Origin: an uncultured Glaciecola sp.
GTDB lineage: Bacteria; Pseudomonadota; Gammaproteobacteria; Enterobacterales; Alteromonadaceae
DNA length: 64,000 bases
Assembly: GCA_905479945.1 (NCBI GenBank)
Contig: CAJQOP010000025.1
Span: forward strand, 1-64,000
Direction: 5' to 3'
Position numbers and translations under genes: made by a program. Positions 27,566 through 37,657 of the stretch are shown here, piece by piece; position 1 is the first letter of the stretch, and the number at the start of each line of letters is the position of its first letter. The notes below the pieces were generated by a model. It made no database searches. It saw only the letters and a list, made by a program, of their open reading frames with translations, and was not told the origin of the DNA.

Positions 27566-28792
27566 CTAAAATTTAGTTGTTAACCAAAACCAAATTTTAT
27601 CTGCATCTACTCGGCCACCCTCACCAGTGTATTTGGCATATTTAATAGCGGCTGTATAGTGCTTAGCAAAAGGCTTAACGTATTGTAAGTTAATTTCTGA
27701 ACCCAAATCGTCAATTGATGCATTAGACTCATCAGCAGAGAAATCATGATAAGCAGCAAGCCATTTACCACCCGCTACGTTTCCTGACAGCGTAAATATT
27801 ACATCAACTAAGCCTTGACTGGGCGTGCCTAAAAATTGATCTGACCAACCGTTGAATTTGTGCAAAGTAGCCAATGGTGTTGCGAAACCAAAATTTCCAT
27901 TGTCAGAACCAAGAACTTCATATCCTAACTTAGCAGTAATTTTAGGCAATTTAACACCTACTTCTGCGAACAGGTAGTCAGCATCAAAACTGGTTCCTGT
28001 TAGCGAATTTTCGCTGCTTTGTGTTGCGTACTCAAATGAATATAAAAACGTAGTGTCGCCTTTTTTAGCTGCTTTCGTTCCGCCTCTAAAGCTAACACCA
28101 TAAGTATCGAGTGCGTTATCGATGTCGCTATCAACTTCCAACAGATAACTATAAGCGGTGAATGCCCCATAGCTTGTTTTGTAATTCAAATTCACTAAAT
28201 GATCTTTCGAATCTAGGTCGGCAGCTTCACCAAATATACGATTACGCTGGTTGATATAGCTGTATTGCACTTTCATTTTATCGTTAACTGCATAAACAAC
28301 AGTTGCCGCATCAAAGGTTTGTCTATCTTGACGCCAGCCAACATGGCCAACGAAGCGATGTCCGTCGAGTGCAATAACTTGACGACCCAATTTAAGCGTG
28401 AGCTTATCTTTTTTATACTGAACAAAAGCTTGGTCAAGTTCAGTAAACTCTGGGTCAGCAATAACTGAATATTGGCCCAAGTTATATGCTGTAGGGCCTA
28501 CAGTATAATCGCCTTGACCTAGAACGATGCGGTTGTCTTCTAGCTCAAAAGATACCGACCAGCCGTCTAAATCAGCGCTTGTGTAACCAAGTCTAGTCCG
28601 GAGTGTGAATGCGCTGGCATCGTTCAATGTGTTGTCTTGGGATACGTCTTCATATCTAAGATTGAAATTACCGCTCGCTTTGCCTGAACTCAATGCCTCG
28701 TAAAAGGAGTCTGCGGCAACTGTAGAAGCTGACATGCCGGTCATTAGTAATGCAGATGCAATAATTGACAATGAATACTTTTGTTTTCTCAT
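27566..28792 (-). CDS. Outer-membrane porin, alginate-export-like
   Basis: signal peptide; 'GNFNLRYEDVSQDNTLNDASAFTLRTRLGY', 'LKLGRQVIALDGHRFVGHVGWRQDRQTFDA'; terminal aromatic 'WFWLTTKF'. Confidence 0.85.
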   Translation of the reverse strand: MRKQKYSLSIIASALLMTGMSASTVAADSFYEALSSGKASGNFNLRYEDVSQDNTLNDASAFTLRTRLGYTSADLDGWSVSFELEDNRIVLGQGDYTVGPTAYNLGQYSVIADPEFTELDQAFVQYKKDKLTLKLGRQVIALDGHRFVGHVGWRQDRQTFDAATVVYAVNDKMKVQYSYINQRNRIFGEAADLDSKDHLVNLNYKTSYGAFTAYSYLLEVDSDIDNALDTYGVSFRGGTKAAKKGDTTFLYSFEYATQSSENSLTGTSFDADYLFAEVGVKLPKITAKLGYEVLGSDNGNFGFATPLATLHKFNGWSDQFLGTPSQGLVDVIFTLSGNVAGGKWLAAYHDFSADESNASIDDLGSEINLQYVKPFAKHYTAAIKYAKYTGEGGRVDADKIWFWLTTKF

Positions 28793-29050
28793 GAGGTCTC
28801 TATTCCAGTGTTTGTTAATTCCGTTTTATCTCTTACACAAAAACTTAAGCAAAGCATAATAAGATTGCTAGTAAGTTAAGGTATCGGCCATTACTAATTT
28901 TTTTCGCGGTTTTTCTCAACAAATTGAAAGTACTGCGCTAAGCAGTGACAGAAAGCTAGTAATGAGTTGAGCCTGAATGGTAGGTCAGCGCGTTCGAACT
29001 TAAATAAATATAGAGACTATTATCATTCATACATATTCATGCTGCTTAAT

Positions 29051-29608
29051 CTAATGATTATTAATTGGCTCAATCAACGTAGTTGCAATGCTGAATATTT
29101 CGTTACTGTCCAACACCTTGCTCAACATCATCGACCCTTGCAACAATGATAATATAAACACTGCTTTATTTCGGGCTTTGACTGGCGTTGTGTTCGCGCC
29201 CTCCCGCTTTTCAATCGCTTTTTGTAACCATTGAATGTTTTTCAGAAAAAATGCTTTCGTATGCAATTTAACTTTGTTCGGTAATGCATCAGACTCAGCC
29301 CCAAACAAGCCACACAAACACATTTTTTGGTCAGCAATAAGTGCATGACGAAACTTGCCTACGTAATGTTCAATAGGGTCTTGGCTAAGCTTCACTAACT
29401 CTTCAGGATCTCCCAAAGCGCTGAGAAAATTTTCAGTGTAGCGTTTAGCTAACTCCGCGCCTAAATCTTCCTTTGTAGGAAAGTGATAATGTACACTTGC
29501 ACTTTTAATACCAACTTCGTTTGCCAATTCACGAAAACTGAAATTACTATAGCCACCGATTCTAGCTTTGTGTTCAGCAGCATTAAGCAGGGCTTCTCTT
29601 TTGCTCAA
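29051..29608 (-). CDS. TetR/AcrR family transcriptional regulator
   Basis: 'REALLNAAEHKARIGGYSNFSFRELANEVGIKSASVHYHFPTKEDLGAEL'. Confidence 0.92.
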   Translation of the reverse strand: MSKREALLNAAEHKARIGGYSNFSFRELANEVGIKSASVHYHFPTKEDLGAELAKRYTENFLSALGDPEELVKLSQDPIEHYVGKFRHALIADQKMCLCGLFGAESDALPNKVKLHTKAFFLKNIQWLQKAIEKREGANTTPVKARNKAVFILSLLQGSMMLSKVLDSNEIFSIATTLIEPINNH

Positions 29609-29742
29609 AATGTATTTTGCCTTTGTAATTAACTAACTAAGGTCAATAAGCGCATGCTTTAAACCTAGCAATAAGACCTATTTCGAGCCCATATTAAAAC
29701 ATTGGGTTAGTTGTTACCTGTTTTCAAGGATCTTACTATACT

Positions 29743-29758
29743 TACCTATCAATAGGTA
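29743..29758. promoter_or_regulatory. Candidate TetR operator TACCTATCAATAGGTA
   Basis: 7-bp perfect arms (TACCTAT-CA-ATAGGTA) between divergent tetR and amine oxidase; near-identical site at 31038-31053. Confidence 0.65.
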
Positions 29759-29795
29759 TTATTGTAGACCTATACTCGATTCAACAGGACAATAG

Positions 29796-30956
29796 ATGAA
29801 ACATTCAAATGCTAAAGTAGGCATTATTGGCGGTGGGCTTGCTGGTATTTATACCGCCTATTTGTTGCAGAAGAATGGCATTTCATTTCAACTATTAGAA
29901 GCAAAGCCTTTTTTAGGTGGCCGTATCTATGGCGAAGTAACGCAATCCGATGGCTACAAAGTAGACTTAGGGCCTTCATGGATTTTTCCACATCAACATA
30001 AAATACAACAACTTGTGCAAACTCTCGGGCTAAAATTGGTAGACCAGTTTAATCAGGGTGATGCTCTATTTCAGCGCAACGCAAACGAAACCCCGCAGCA
30101 GGTGAGCGGTCAAGCGCCGCCACCTATGTACAGGATTGCTGGCGGCACTACTCAACTGATTGAAACACTGGCTGAGCGCATACCAAGCAAACACATTGCG
30201 CTAGATACAACTGTATCTAAGCTAGAATTTGATGGTGAATGCTGGGGAGCTTATACTAGCAGCATGCAAGATCAAGAATGCTCAAGGTCTTTGCAATTCG
30301 AGCATATAGTTATCGCAATGCCGCCTAGGATTGCAGCCGACAAGTTGACATTGAGTTCAATATTTGCGAGCCAACTTTCTCCGACAGACAAACCTGAAAT
30401 CAACGCCACTTCACTTGAAAAACTACTTCATAAATTTACCAGCACACCAACTTGGATGTCTGCTCAAGCAAAGTTTGTAGTTATTTACAAAACTCCCTTT
30501 TGGCGCGAACGCGGCTTATCAGGCCAAGCCTTCAGTCATGTTGGGCCTATGGTGGAAATACATGATGCATCACATGAAGATGAAAGCGGAAAATCCGTAT
30601 ACGCTTTATTTGGTTTTATTGGTGTTCCATTTCCCCAAAGACAGCAAATAAGCACAGAAGCAATGAATAAGGCATGTACTGCTCAACTCGTGGCTTTATA
30701 TGGAAAAGACGCAAGTGAGTACCTACAAACCTATATCAAGGATTGGGGAACTGACTCTCTAATAACGTCTGTGTTAGATCAAACACAAGCATCAAGCCAC
30801 CCGCAAATCGAACTTAGGTCTGAAGAAGCATGGCTTTCGCAAGTGAAATTGCATTTAGCCACAAGTGAATTCGCGCAAAGTGAGGCTGGTTATATGGAAG
30901 GAGCCATTATTGCAGCCCAGAACGTAGTCAATCAGCTTGTATCAGACCGCTTTTAA
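29796..30956 (+). CDS. FAD-dependent flavin amine oxidase
   Basis: 'KVGIIGGGLAGIYTAYLLQKNGISFQLLEAKPFLGGRIYG', 'YRIAGGTTQLIETLAERI', C-term 'GYMEGAIIAAQNV'. Confidence 0.9.
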   Translation: MKHSNAKVGIIGGGLAGIYTAYLLQKNGISFQLLEAKPFLGGRIYGEVTQSDGYKVDLGPSWIFPHQHKIQQLVQTLGLKLVDQFNQGDALFQRNANETPQQVSGQAPPPMYRIAGGTTQLIETLAERIPSKHIALDTTVSKLEFDGECWGAYTSSMQDQECSRSLQFEHIVIAMPPRIAADKLTLSSIFASQLSPTDKPEINATSLEKLLHKFTSTPTWMSAQAKFVVIYKTPFWRERGLSGQAFSHVGPMVEIHDASHEDESGKSVYALFGFIGVPFPQRQQISTEAMNKACTAQLVALYGKDASEYLQTYIKDWGTDSLITSVLDQTQASSHPQIELRSEEAWLSQVKLHLATSEFAQSEAGYMEGAIIAAQNVVNQLVSDRF

Positions 30957-31037
30957 ATACGCTACAATATAAGCAGTCCTTAACAAAGAACTCTCTGTGT
31001 ACTTTTTGGAAGTGATTAAGGAAATAATTTATTTGAC

Positions 31038-31053
31038 TACCTATCGATAGATA
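31038..31053. promoter_or_regulatory. Second candidate TetR operator TACCTATCGATAGATA, downstream of TTGACT (-35-like, 31033-31038)
   Basis: 14/16 identical to 29743-29758. Confidence 0.6.
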
Positions 31054-31120
31054 TTCAAAATATTATTTAAATAAAATATGAATGATTTAATGGGCTAAGT
31101 AACAATAACTAGAGATTGAT

Positions 31121-31813
31121 ATGAAAATTAATGCAGATTTTTCTAAAACCGCTTATATGGATATTTCGATTCAAGATTGGATTGCGTCACCTATGCCAGG
31201 CGTTGAGCGAAAGCCACTCGATCGTGTGGGAGTTGAAGTAGCCCGAGCAACTAGCATTGTTCGCTATGCACCGAAAAGCACATTTTCGCCTCATGTTCAT
31301 AGCGGTGGAGAAGAGTTCATTGTGCTTGAAGGTGTTTTCCAAGATGAGCATGGTGATTACCCTAGCGGGTCATACGTTCGAAATCCGCCGCAATCTATGC
31401 ATAAGCCTGGCTCAGAGAAAGGTTGCGTTATTTTCGTTAAACTTTGGCAATTTCAAGCTGATGATAGGCGTCATGTGAATGTTATTATGGAAAAATCGCC
31501 CATCACTTTCTCGAATGCCGATGAAAGCATTGTTGAGCGCGTACTATATGAAGATGCTCATGAAAAAGTGAGCTACTTGAGCTTAGCCGCTGGGGTTGTT
31601 TGGCAAAGTGATTCTAAACAAGGCAACGAAATACTGATGTTAGAAGGAAGTGCAGTCTTCAATCAACAAAGTTTAGCTAAAGAAAGCTGGCTGCGCGCTC
31701 CTATAGGTCAGGCATTAAGACTGCAAGCGGGTGAAAATGGAGCGACCGTGTGGCTAAAAACAGGCAACTTACCCGACCTTGAAAATCAATTAAAAAGAGT
31801 AAATAACGCTTAG
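31121..31813 (+). CDS. Cupin protein, ChrR-like (two cupin halves)
   Basis: 'FSPHVHSGGEEFIVLEGVFQDEHGDYPSGSYVRNPPQSMHKPGSEKGCVIFVKL'. Confidence 0.87.
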   Translation: MKINADFSKTAYMDISIQDWIASPMPGVERKPLDRVGVEVARATSIVRYAPKSTFSPHVHSGGEEFIVLEGVFQDEHGDYPSGSYVRNPPQSMHKPGSEKGCVIFVKLWQFQADDRRHVNVIMEKSPITFSNADESIVERVLYEDAHEKVSYLSLAAGVVWQSDSKQGNEILMLEGSAVFNQQSLAKESWLRAPIGQALRLQAGENGATVWLKTGNLPDLENQLKRVNNA

Positions 31814-31838
31814 CAGCCATAACTGCTATTTTTCTTAC

Positions 31839-32090
31839 TCAGGCTTCAATATCAATACTACGACTTTCTTTGTCGTAACGACGATCTCTTCCCGAACGCG
31901 TATCTATCAACGGTTTAATTTTGTTCTTGCGACGGTCTTCTCTTTCTCGTTTGTCATAAATAAGTACATGCGAATTTGACAATTGCTTTGCGCTATCTGG
32001 ATCACTTTCAGACTTTTCGAGCAATCCTGCACTGCGTCTCGCTGGTTTTGGCCTATTGGCAATGATTGGAAACTTTGTAGGAATATACAT
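31839..32090 (-). CDS. Small hypothetical protein, Arg/Asp-rich
   Basis: 'DKREREDRRKNKIKPLIDTRSGRDRRYDKESRSIDIEA'; convergent, plausible coding gap. Confidence 0.5.
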   Translation of the reverse strand: MYIPTKFPIIANRPKPARRSAGLLEKSESDPDSAKQLSNSHVLIYDKREREDRRKNKIKPLIDTRSGRDRRYDKESRSIDIEA

Positions 32091-32199
32091 AGCTGTTCTC
32101 CTATTCTCATTGAAAATTGTTGACTGTGGTAAAGCGAAAAACGCTTTAACTCACTATCTGTAACGGCCGATGATTAGTTTTCTTTAATAAAACACAAAA

Positions 32200-33990
32200 T
32201 TAGGCTTTTTCAGCGGTAATTAAACTAATAATTTGCCAGCCAGCATCAGGCTCAAGGCCATTAGACGTCGTAAATAACACTAGCTTCCCATCGCCTTGAA
32301 TAGCACACAAAGGTAAACATCTGTCTTTGTATTCAGTTTTATAATCGTCATAACTAAAACTGTCAGACAATTTCGTCGTTTTGATACTAGCTCCTCTCGA
32401 TGCATATCCGATTAATTTTCCATAGCTAATATTATCGGCAAACAAGCCAAGTTTTTTTGAATAAGACTCAGAAACTTGATGGCTAGGTCTTTGCTCCTGC
32501 TCACCGTTACTTAAGCCTAGTACCGTTCCTTTGCCCAATTCATGCTCAAAATGATAAGTGACTAAAGGGTTGAGTTGCCGATACGGCGACATAACCAAAA
32601 CTTGACCAATGCCTGTTAGGTCGAGGTTCCTTTCTGCATGTTCCGACATTGGATTACCAAAATAAGTTGGTACACCGTCCATGCGCGCCAATTTGATTGT
32701 CTCCCAGTTAGTATCCGTTAGGCAGACAGGTATGTTGTGACTCATCAGTTCTTGCGCAAACATCCGACTAAATTGGCCGCCGCCAAAAATCAAATAACCA
32801 TTTGGTTCTGGCGCGCGCAAGCCTAAATATTCAGCAATCTTTGCACTGCTTAAGCTTTGCAAAACGACTGTCGCGATAATGATTAGGAAAACCATGGGCA
32901 CAAGTACCTCGGCTTGCGCATAATCTAGCGCTTCAAGCTTCAATGCGAATAACGCCGAAACTGCCGCAGCCACTATCCCGCGAGGTGCTATCCAGCTTAA
33001 TAATGCTAATTCTTGCCACTTTAGTCCTGTCCCAAAAGACGATAGAAATACTCCAATGGGACGAGCAACAAACATCACCGCGACAAGCACAAGTATTGAT
33101 CCCCACCCCACATTGAGTATGGCGTTTAGTTCAATGCGTGATGCTAACAAAATAAATAAACCCGAAATTAACAATACGCTAAGGGTTTCTTTGAATTCTA
33201 AGATTTCATCGACATCAACGTCCTTCATGTTGGCCATCAACATGCCCATTACTGTCACGGTTAATAAACCAGATTCATGGGCAATAACATTCGAAGCTGC
33301 AAACGCACCTAGCATGATCGTGAGCACAGCAGTATTGACTAAGTAATGAGGTATCCAATGGTGTCGCAAAACTAAGCCCAGAAAATAACCCACCGCCATG
33401 CCGATACCAAAACCCACACCAACCGTCAGGCCAAAAGCATATAGCGTATGGGTAAGAGCATTTTGCGCAGACACTATGTATTCAAAAACCAGCACTGCCA
33501 ATAATGCACCTATCGGATCAATAACAATCCCTTCCCAGCGCAAAATATTAGCGATATTTTTACTCGGCCTCACAGTTCTTAACATAGGTACAATGACTGT
33601 TGGCCCAGTAACTGTGACAATAGCAGCAAGTAAAAACGCCATTTCCCACGACAAACCTAAGGCAAAGTGAGCTGCGGGTGCGACCACAATTAAAGTCACA
33701 AAAGTACCTACCGTACAGAGATTTCTGACCATTGAGCCATGGCCGCTTAGGTCTTGAGTTCGCAGCGTAAGTGCACCTTCAAAAAGAATAATAGCCACCG
33801 ACAGTGACACAATAGGGAATAGCAAATCACCGAAAAGAGCATCGGCATCGATAACACCGGTAACTGGACCAGCAATGATCCCGACAATCAGCAAAAATAG
33901 TATTGCTGGAACGCGAATTTTGTAAGCAAAATATTGGCAAGCAATCGATAGCAGGCCTACGATCACTAATGGGACCATTAAATCGTCCAA
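32200..33990 (-). CDS. Na+/H+ antiporter (CPA1/NhaP-like) with C-terminal TrkA-N domain
   Basis: multi-TM antiporter core; 'YLIFGGGQFSRMFAQELMSHNIPVCLTDTNWETIKLARMDGVPTYFGNPMSEHAER' TrkA-N. Confidence 0.9.
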   Translation of the reverse strand: MDDLMVPLVIVGLLSIACQYFAYKIRVPAILFLLIVGIIAGPVTGVIDADALFGDLLFPIVSLSVAIILFEGALTLRTQDLSGHGSMVRNLCTVGTFVTLIVVAPAAHFALGLSWEMAFLLAAIVTVTGPTVIVPMLRTVRPSKNIANILRWEGIVIDPIGALLAVLVFEYIVSAQNALTHTLYAFGLTVGVGFGIGMAVGYFLGLVLRHHWIPHYLVNTAVLTIMLGAFAASNVIAHESGLLTVTVMGMLMANMKDVDVDEILEFKETLSVLLISGLFILLASRIELNAILNVGWGSILVLVAVMFVARPIGVFLSSFGTGLKWQELALLSWIAPRGIVAAAVSALFALKLEALDYAQAEVLVPMVFLIIIATVVLQSLSSAKIAEYLGLRAPEPNGYLIFGGGQFSRMFAQELMSHNIPVCLTDTNWETIKLARMDGVPTYFGNPMSEHAERNLDLTGIGQVLVMSPYRQLNPLVTYHFEHELGKGTVLGLSNGEQEQRPSHQVSESYSKKLGLFADNISYGKLIGYASRGASIKTTKLSDSFSYDDYKTEYKDRCLPLCAIQGDGKLVLFTTSNGLEPDAGWQIISLITAEKA

Positions 33991-34176
33991 GTATAAACCT
34001 GCGAAAATTGATAAATCATGTTCTAGTTATAACCCAAAGCTATTTTTTAGTCTTGTGTAAATTATCTAATTAATGCTTGCGCAACAAATAGCTTAAAACT
34101 GATAACAAAAATTCATCATACTTTTAGGCGGCAAATGGCAGGGCACTGTTATTGCCAATTTTATATTTAAGTCGCT

Positions 34177-34398
34177 TTATCGTTCAGAATAAACAAGATT
34201 ACTATTCAAGTCTTGTATGAATGCAGCGCCCGAATCTTGCCCTTTATCATCCCTTAGCATCACACCCAACATAGCAACATCATTTTTCAATGCCACCTTA
34301 CCTCCAAGTGTATCTTTGGCGAAGCTATTCGCAGCGATTAATGCGAGCACCACACATATGTGGCGTTTGACCTTATATATTAATTTCACCAATTCCAT
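34177..34398 (-). CDS. Small hypothetical exported protein
   Basis: short ORF with signal-peptide-like N-terminus 'HICVVLALIAANSFAKD'. Confidence 0.35.
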   Translation of the reverse strand: MELVKLIYKVKRHICVVLALIAANSFAKDTLGGKVALKNDVAMLGVMLRDDKGQDSGAAFIQDLNSNLVYSER

Positions 34399-34460
34399 CC
34401 TATCCTCTTCAAACTAATATTAACCAAAAGCGGCGTATGAGTGCATGTACTTGCGCCTCA

Positions 34461-35741
34461 CTACCTAATATACTCGACCGTTCGGATTTGTACTTCTTGC
34501 TCGTTCTCTAGGAAAACAAACCCCACTACCATATGGAGCTGCGTCAAATCGGCAGTTTCAAACTCAGAAAGTGCAATATCGTATGTCTGCCATTCATCGC
34601 TGAGTATTATAGCGACTCGCGTTTCTGTGCCGTCGTCAGGATCTTGCGCATCTTTGAGAATAATCTTTAGTTCCTGCCCAGATATCGGTGCCTTAGCTTC
34701 TACTCTCAAGGTTTTAAAACTAGAATAGTCTTTGCTGGGCTTTTCAGTAAAAGCTTCTGAGGCAATTGTAAAATACTGGACACCCCAAGCCATGTTCTTG
34801 AAGTGGAAATTCAAAGCGTTTAACTCCGAGGAAGCCCATTTGCTACTGGACCCTGATTGTGCAAAACCCGTTTTAAAGAATGCGTAATTAGGACTCCCTT
34901 TTTGCATGACTTTGGGATATCCCTCAGTACCATTAAAATCATAAAAATCGACCAGTTCGCCTTTCGTAGAGCTGTCTAAAGACTTCAAATCTCTGTTAAT
35001 AAGTGAGACTATTTGTTCACCGATTAACCGGAGGTTATCATATCTTGCGGCCAACAAAGGTGCTACGGTGTTAGATTCAAGCCACGTTCTTAGGGTAGTA
35101 GGGTGTTCAGCAATATTACGGATTATGGCTTGTACCTCATCCAATTCATTCTCAAAATCGATAAATTCTGGTTGGTAAAATAAATAGTCATACTCAAAAT
35201 TAGCGTCTTGAAAAGAATTTTTCGCATTCTTTAACGAATCGTTATACTCAACTTCCTTCATATTAATTTCAAGAATCAAGTTATAGTATTGATAAATTAA
35301 GAATTCTAAATCTTCGCCTCTTAATTTATTAAGATAACCAGAGTTCTTAAGAGACTCATAAGCGCTTTGATCTGGTATGAAATAATCTAGTTCAAAAAGT
35401 TTGATTGTAGTGTTCGACAATAGCCAAATATCTTCAGAACTTAAGTACTTTTTTCCCTCAATAATTTCAAAAAGATAGGGGACTCTCGCGGCCATGTTAC
35501 TTCGTTTTTCTCGCAATGTTGTTAATTCCGCAATGTCACTTTTAATATTGCGAGATATACTTGTTAGATAGTCGTCTAATGACGCTTGATCTAACTTGTT
35601 TTGATTCCAATTATTAATTTGCAGAGCAATCAAGATACCTAATACAACTAGTACTATCTCACCAGTAGCATAAGCCAAATACTTACCTATTCGGTTGCTT
35701 TTGAGAAGATTCATTCTTATCTTTTTAAAAAATAATATCAT
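34461..35741 (-). CDS. DUF6090-like membrane-anchored protein of unknown function
   Basis: 'NRIGKYLAYATGEIVLVVLGILIALQINNWNQNK' N-terminal signature. Confidence 0.8.
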   Translation of the reverse strand: MILFFKKIRMNLLKSNRIGKYLAYATGEIVLVVLGILIALQINNWNQNKLDQASLDDYLTSISRNIKSDIAELTTLREKRSNMAARVPYLFEIIEGKKYLSSEDIWLLSNTTIKLFELDYFIPDQSAYESLKNSGYLNKLRGEDLEFLIYQYYNLILEINMKEVEYNDSLKNAKNSFQDANFEYDYLFYQPEFIDFENELDEVQAIIRNIAEHPTTLRTWLESNTVAPLLAARYDNLRLIGEQIVSLINRDLKSLDSSTKGELVDFYDFNGTEGYPKVMQKGSPNYAFFKTGFAQSGSSSKWASSELNALNFHFKNMAWGVQYFTIASEAFTEKPSKDYSSFKTLRVEAKAPISGQELKIILKDAQDPDDGTETRVAIILSDEWQTYDIALSEFETADLTQLHMVVGFVFLENEQEVQIRTVEYIR

Positions 35742-36131
35742 ACGGCTTTGTCTTCCTTGCGATGGGCACTAGTCTCTTGCTTACTGCTTTTATGTGGAGT
35801 AATCAATATAACGTTTTTCCTTTTAAACTGCATTTTTATCGTAAGTCAGTTAAGTTGAAAATATGATGCTGATTGTGACTTACTTACCTCAGAATATAGA
35901 ATACTCAAGCATCATGATGCTTCTCTTGTGTCACGCAGCAAAGTCAATAACGCTTTCTATCTTTATTTTAAAGAGTAAGGGACACATAACAAACTTTAAC
36001 TATTGGAGATTTGTAATGAATGATGTAAAGACTATTATTCCTGAGCTTATACCCATATTATATCGACCTACGTTGATGCAGAAGTCATACGCCGAATAAC
36101 TGCTCCGATGGTGGGAGATATTTAAAATGAA

Positions 36132-36215
36132 GTGTTACTTATTTTGCTCGTATTGATCGCTATTTATTTACTGTGGAAAAGACAACAAGTACACAAGCTA
36201 GATGACAATTTTTAA
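36132..36215 (+). CDS. Possible 27-aa single-TM microprotein upstream of copC
   Basis: GTG-start mini-ORF MLLILLVLIAIYLLWKRQQVHKLDDNF. Confidence 0.25.
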   Translation: MLLILLVLIAIYLLWKRQQVHKLDDNF

Positions 36216-36245
36216 CCCTTTAACAATTAAATATCTGAGATAAAA

Positions 36246-36668
36246 ATGAAAAAGTATATCGCAATAATATTTGTAGCAATGACCAGTATGTCGGTATTTG
36301 CGCATACAGAATTGGCATCATCTGTGCCTGGCAATAATGCCATGTTAATGAAAAGTCCTGAAATGATTGAAGTGACGTTTGCAGACGATGTTCGTTTAGC
36401 GAGTTTATTAGTGGTCAATAGCAAAGAAGAAGTAATAGAAATAGACTTTGCACCAACAATGGAGTCAAGCAAGACATTTTCTTACGATTTGCCCATGCTA
36501 ACGGCAAATACCTACAAAGTGTCTTGGACAATTATGGGAGAGGACGGGCATAAAATGAAAGGTGACTTTTCATTTATGGTGCACGCCATGGACAAAATGA
36601 AAGATATGAAGAGTATGCACGACATGAAAGATGAAAAGATGGATGATACGCAGGAAAACGAGCACTAA
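36246..36668 (+). CDS. copC: Copper resistance protein CopC with Met/His-rich tail
   Basis: 'AHTELASSVPGNNAMLMKSPEMIEVTFADDVRLASL', 'YKVSWTIMGEDGHKMKGDFSFMV', tail MDKMKDMKSMHDMKDEKMDD. Confidence 0.92.
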   Translation: MKKYIAIIFVAMTSMSVFAHTELASSVPGNNAMLMKSPEMIEVTFADDVRLASLLVVNSKEEVIEIDFAPTMESSKTFSYDLPMLTANTYKVSWTIMGEDGHKMKGDFSFMVHAMDKMKDMKSMHDMKDEKMDDTQENEH

Positions 36669-36680
36669 GAGGGAAATGTC

Positions 36681-37610
36681 ATGACACCAGAAGTTTGGAC
36701 AGCTTTACTTATACTGAACAAGTTTCTGGTGTACTTAGCTATAACCGCTGCGATTGGGGCTTCGGCAAATATGCTGCTATTTACCCATCACGATTTCATA
36801 TCAACTCGCTACGGTGTGGTCAGGCAATGGCAAACTAGCATTAATAAATATGGTATTTTATTTATTGTAATTGGTTTTATCGCTAACCTTTTTGACTTTT
36901 TTGTACAAGTGGGAAACATGTCCGAAAACGGTTTGAAGGGGATGTTTGAACCCATTATGCTCAAGATGCTTTGGGCTAGCTCAGTGGGCACATTATCCCT
37001 TATTAGAGCCGCAGCGTTTTTGTTATCGGCAGCACTGATGTTCTATGTGATAAAGTTACCTAATTCACTTAATAGCAGAACCAAGTTAGTTTTCTTTGGG
37101 CTATTCACTCTTTTAGTAATACTGCTATTAAGCGCCTCATTTACCCTTTCTGGCCATACCAACTCGCTTGGCTTTGGAAGTGTCACACTTATTACCTTGC
37201 ATGTCGCGCTGGCGTTTGCATGGCTTGGTTCCCTTGTGCCATTGATATATGCAAGCTACTCCTTCAATGACAATGAGCTTTATTTATTAATGGACCGGTT
37301 TGGCAGTTACGCGTCATGGGGAGTCGCTATTTTGCTTATTGCAGGCACAGTTATGTTAGTGCAGTTAGTACCAAGTATAGAGCTTCTTTTTTCAAGTGCC
37401 TATGGTCAACTCTTTATTCTTAAAATGATTGGCATGCTATTAATGCTTGTTTTTGCACTTACGCATAAATTTTTTCTCGTTCCTCACTTACTTCAAAAAG
37501 AGAACGGGCATATAAAACTGCGACATTCCATTATAGCTGAAGCCTGCATTGGTCTGCTCGTATTAATTACCACCAGTATTGTCACAACAGCCGTTGGGCC
37601 TGTAATGTAG
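36681..37610 (+). CDS. copD: Copper resistance protein CopD
   Basis: multi-TM; 'FTLSGHTNSLGFGSVTLITLHVALAFAWLGSLVPLIY', directly after copC. Confidence 0.9.
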   Translation: MTPEVWTALLILNKFLVYLAITAAIGASANMLLFTHHDFISTRYGVVRQWQTSINKYGILFIVIGFIANLFDFFVQVGNMSENGLKGMFEPIMLKMLWASSVGTLSLIRAAAFLLSAALMFYVIKLPNSLNSRTKLVFFGLFTLLVILLLSASFTLSGHTNSLGFGSVTLITLHVALAFAWLGSLVPLIYASYSFNDNELYLLMDRFGSYASWGVAILLIAGTVMLVQLVPSIELLFSSAYGQLFILKMIGMLLMLVFALTHKFFLVPHLLQKENGHIKLRHSIIAEACIGLLVLITTSIVTTAVGPVM

Positions 37611-37657
37611 AGGCTCCGGCTAATCAATTTATCTACTATTTATTAAAGGTCAAATTT

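Noticed and set aside
36016-36099. 27-aa ORF MNDVKTIIPELIPILYRPTLMQKSYAE upstream of copC
   Set aside because: No TM, no motif and no clear RBS; probably chance.
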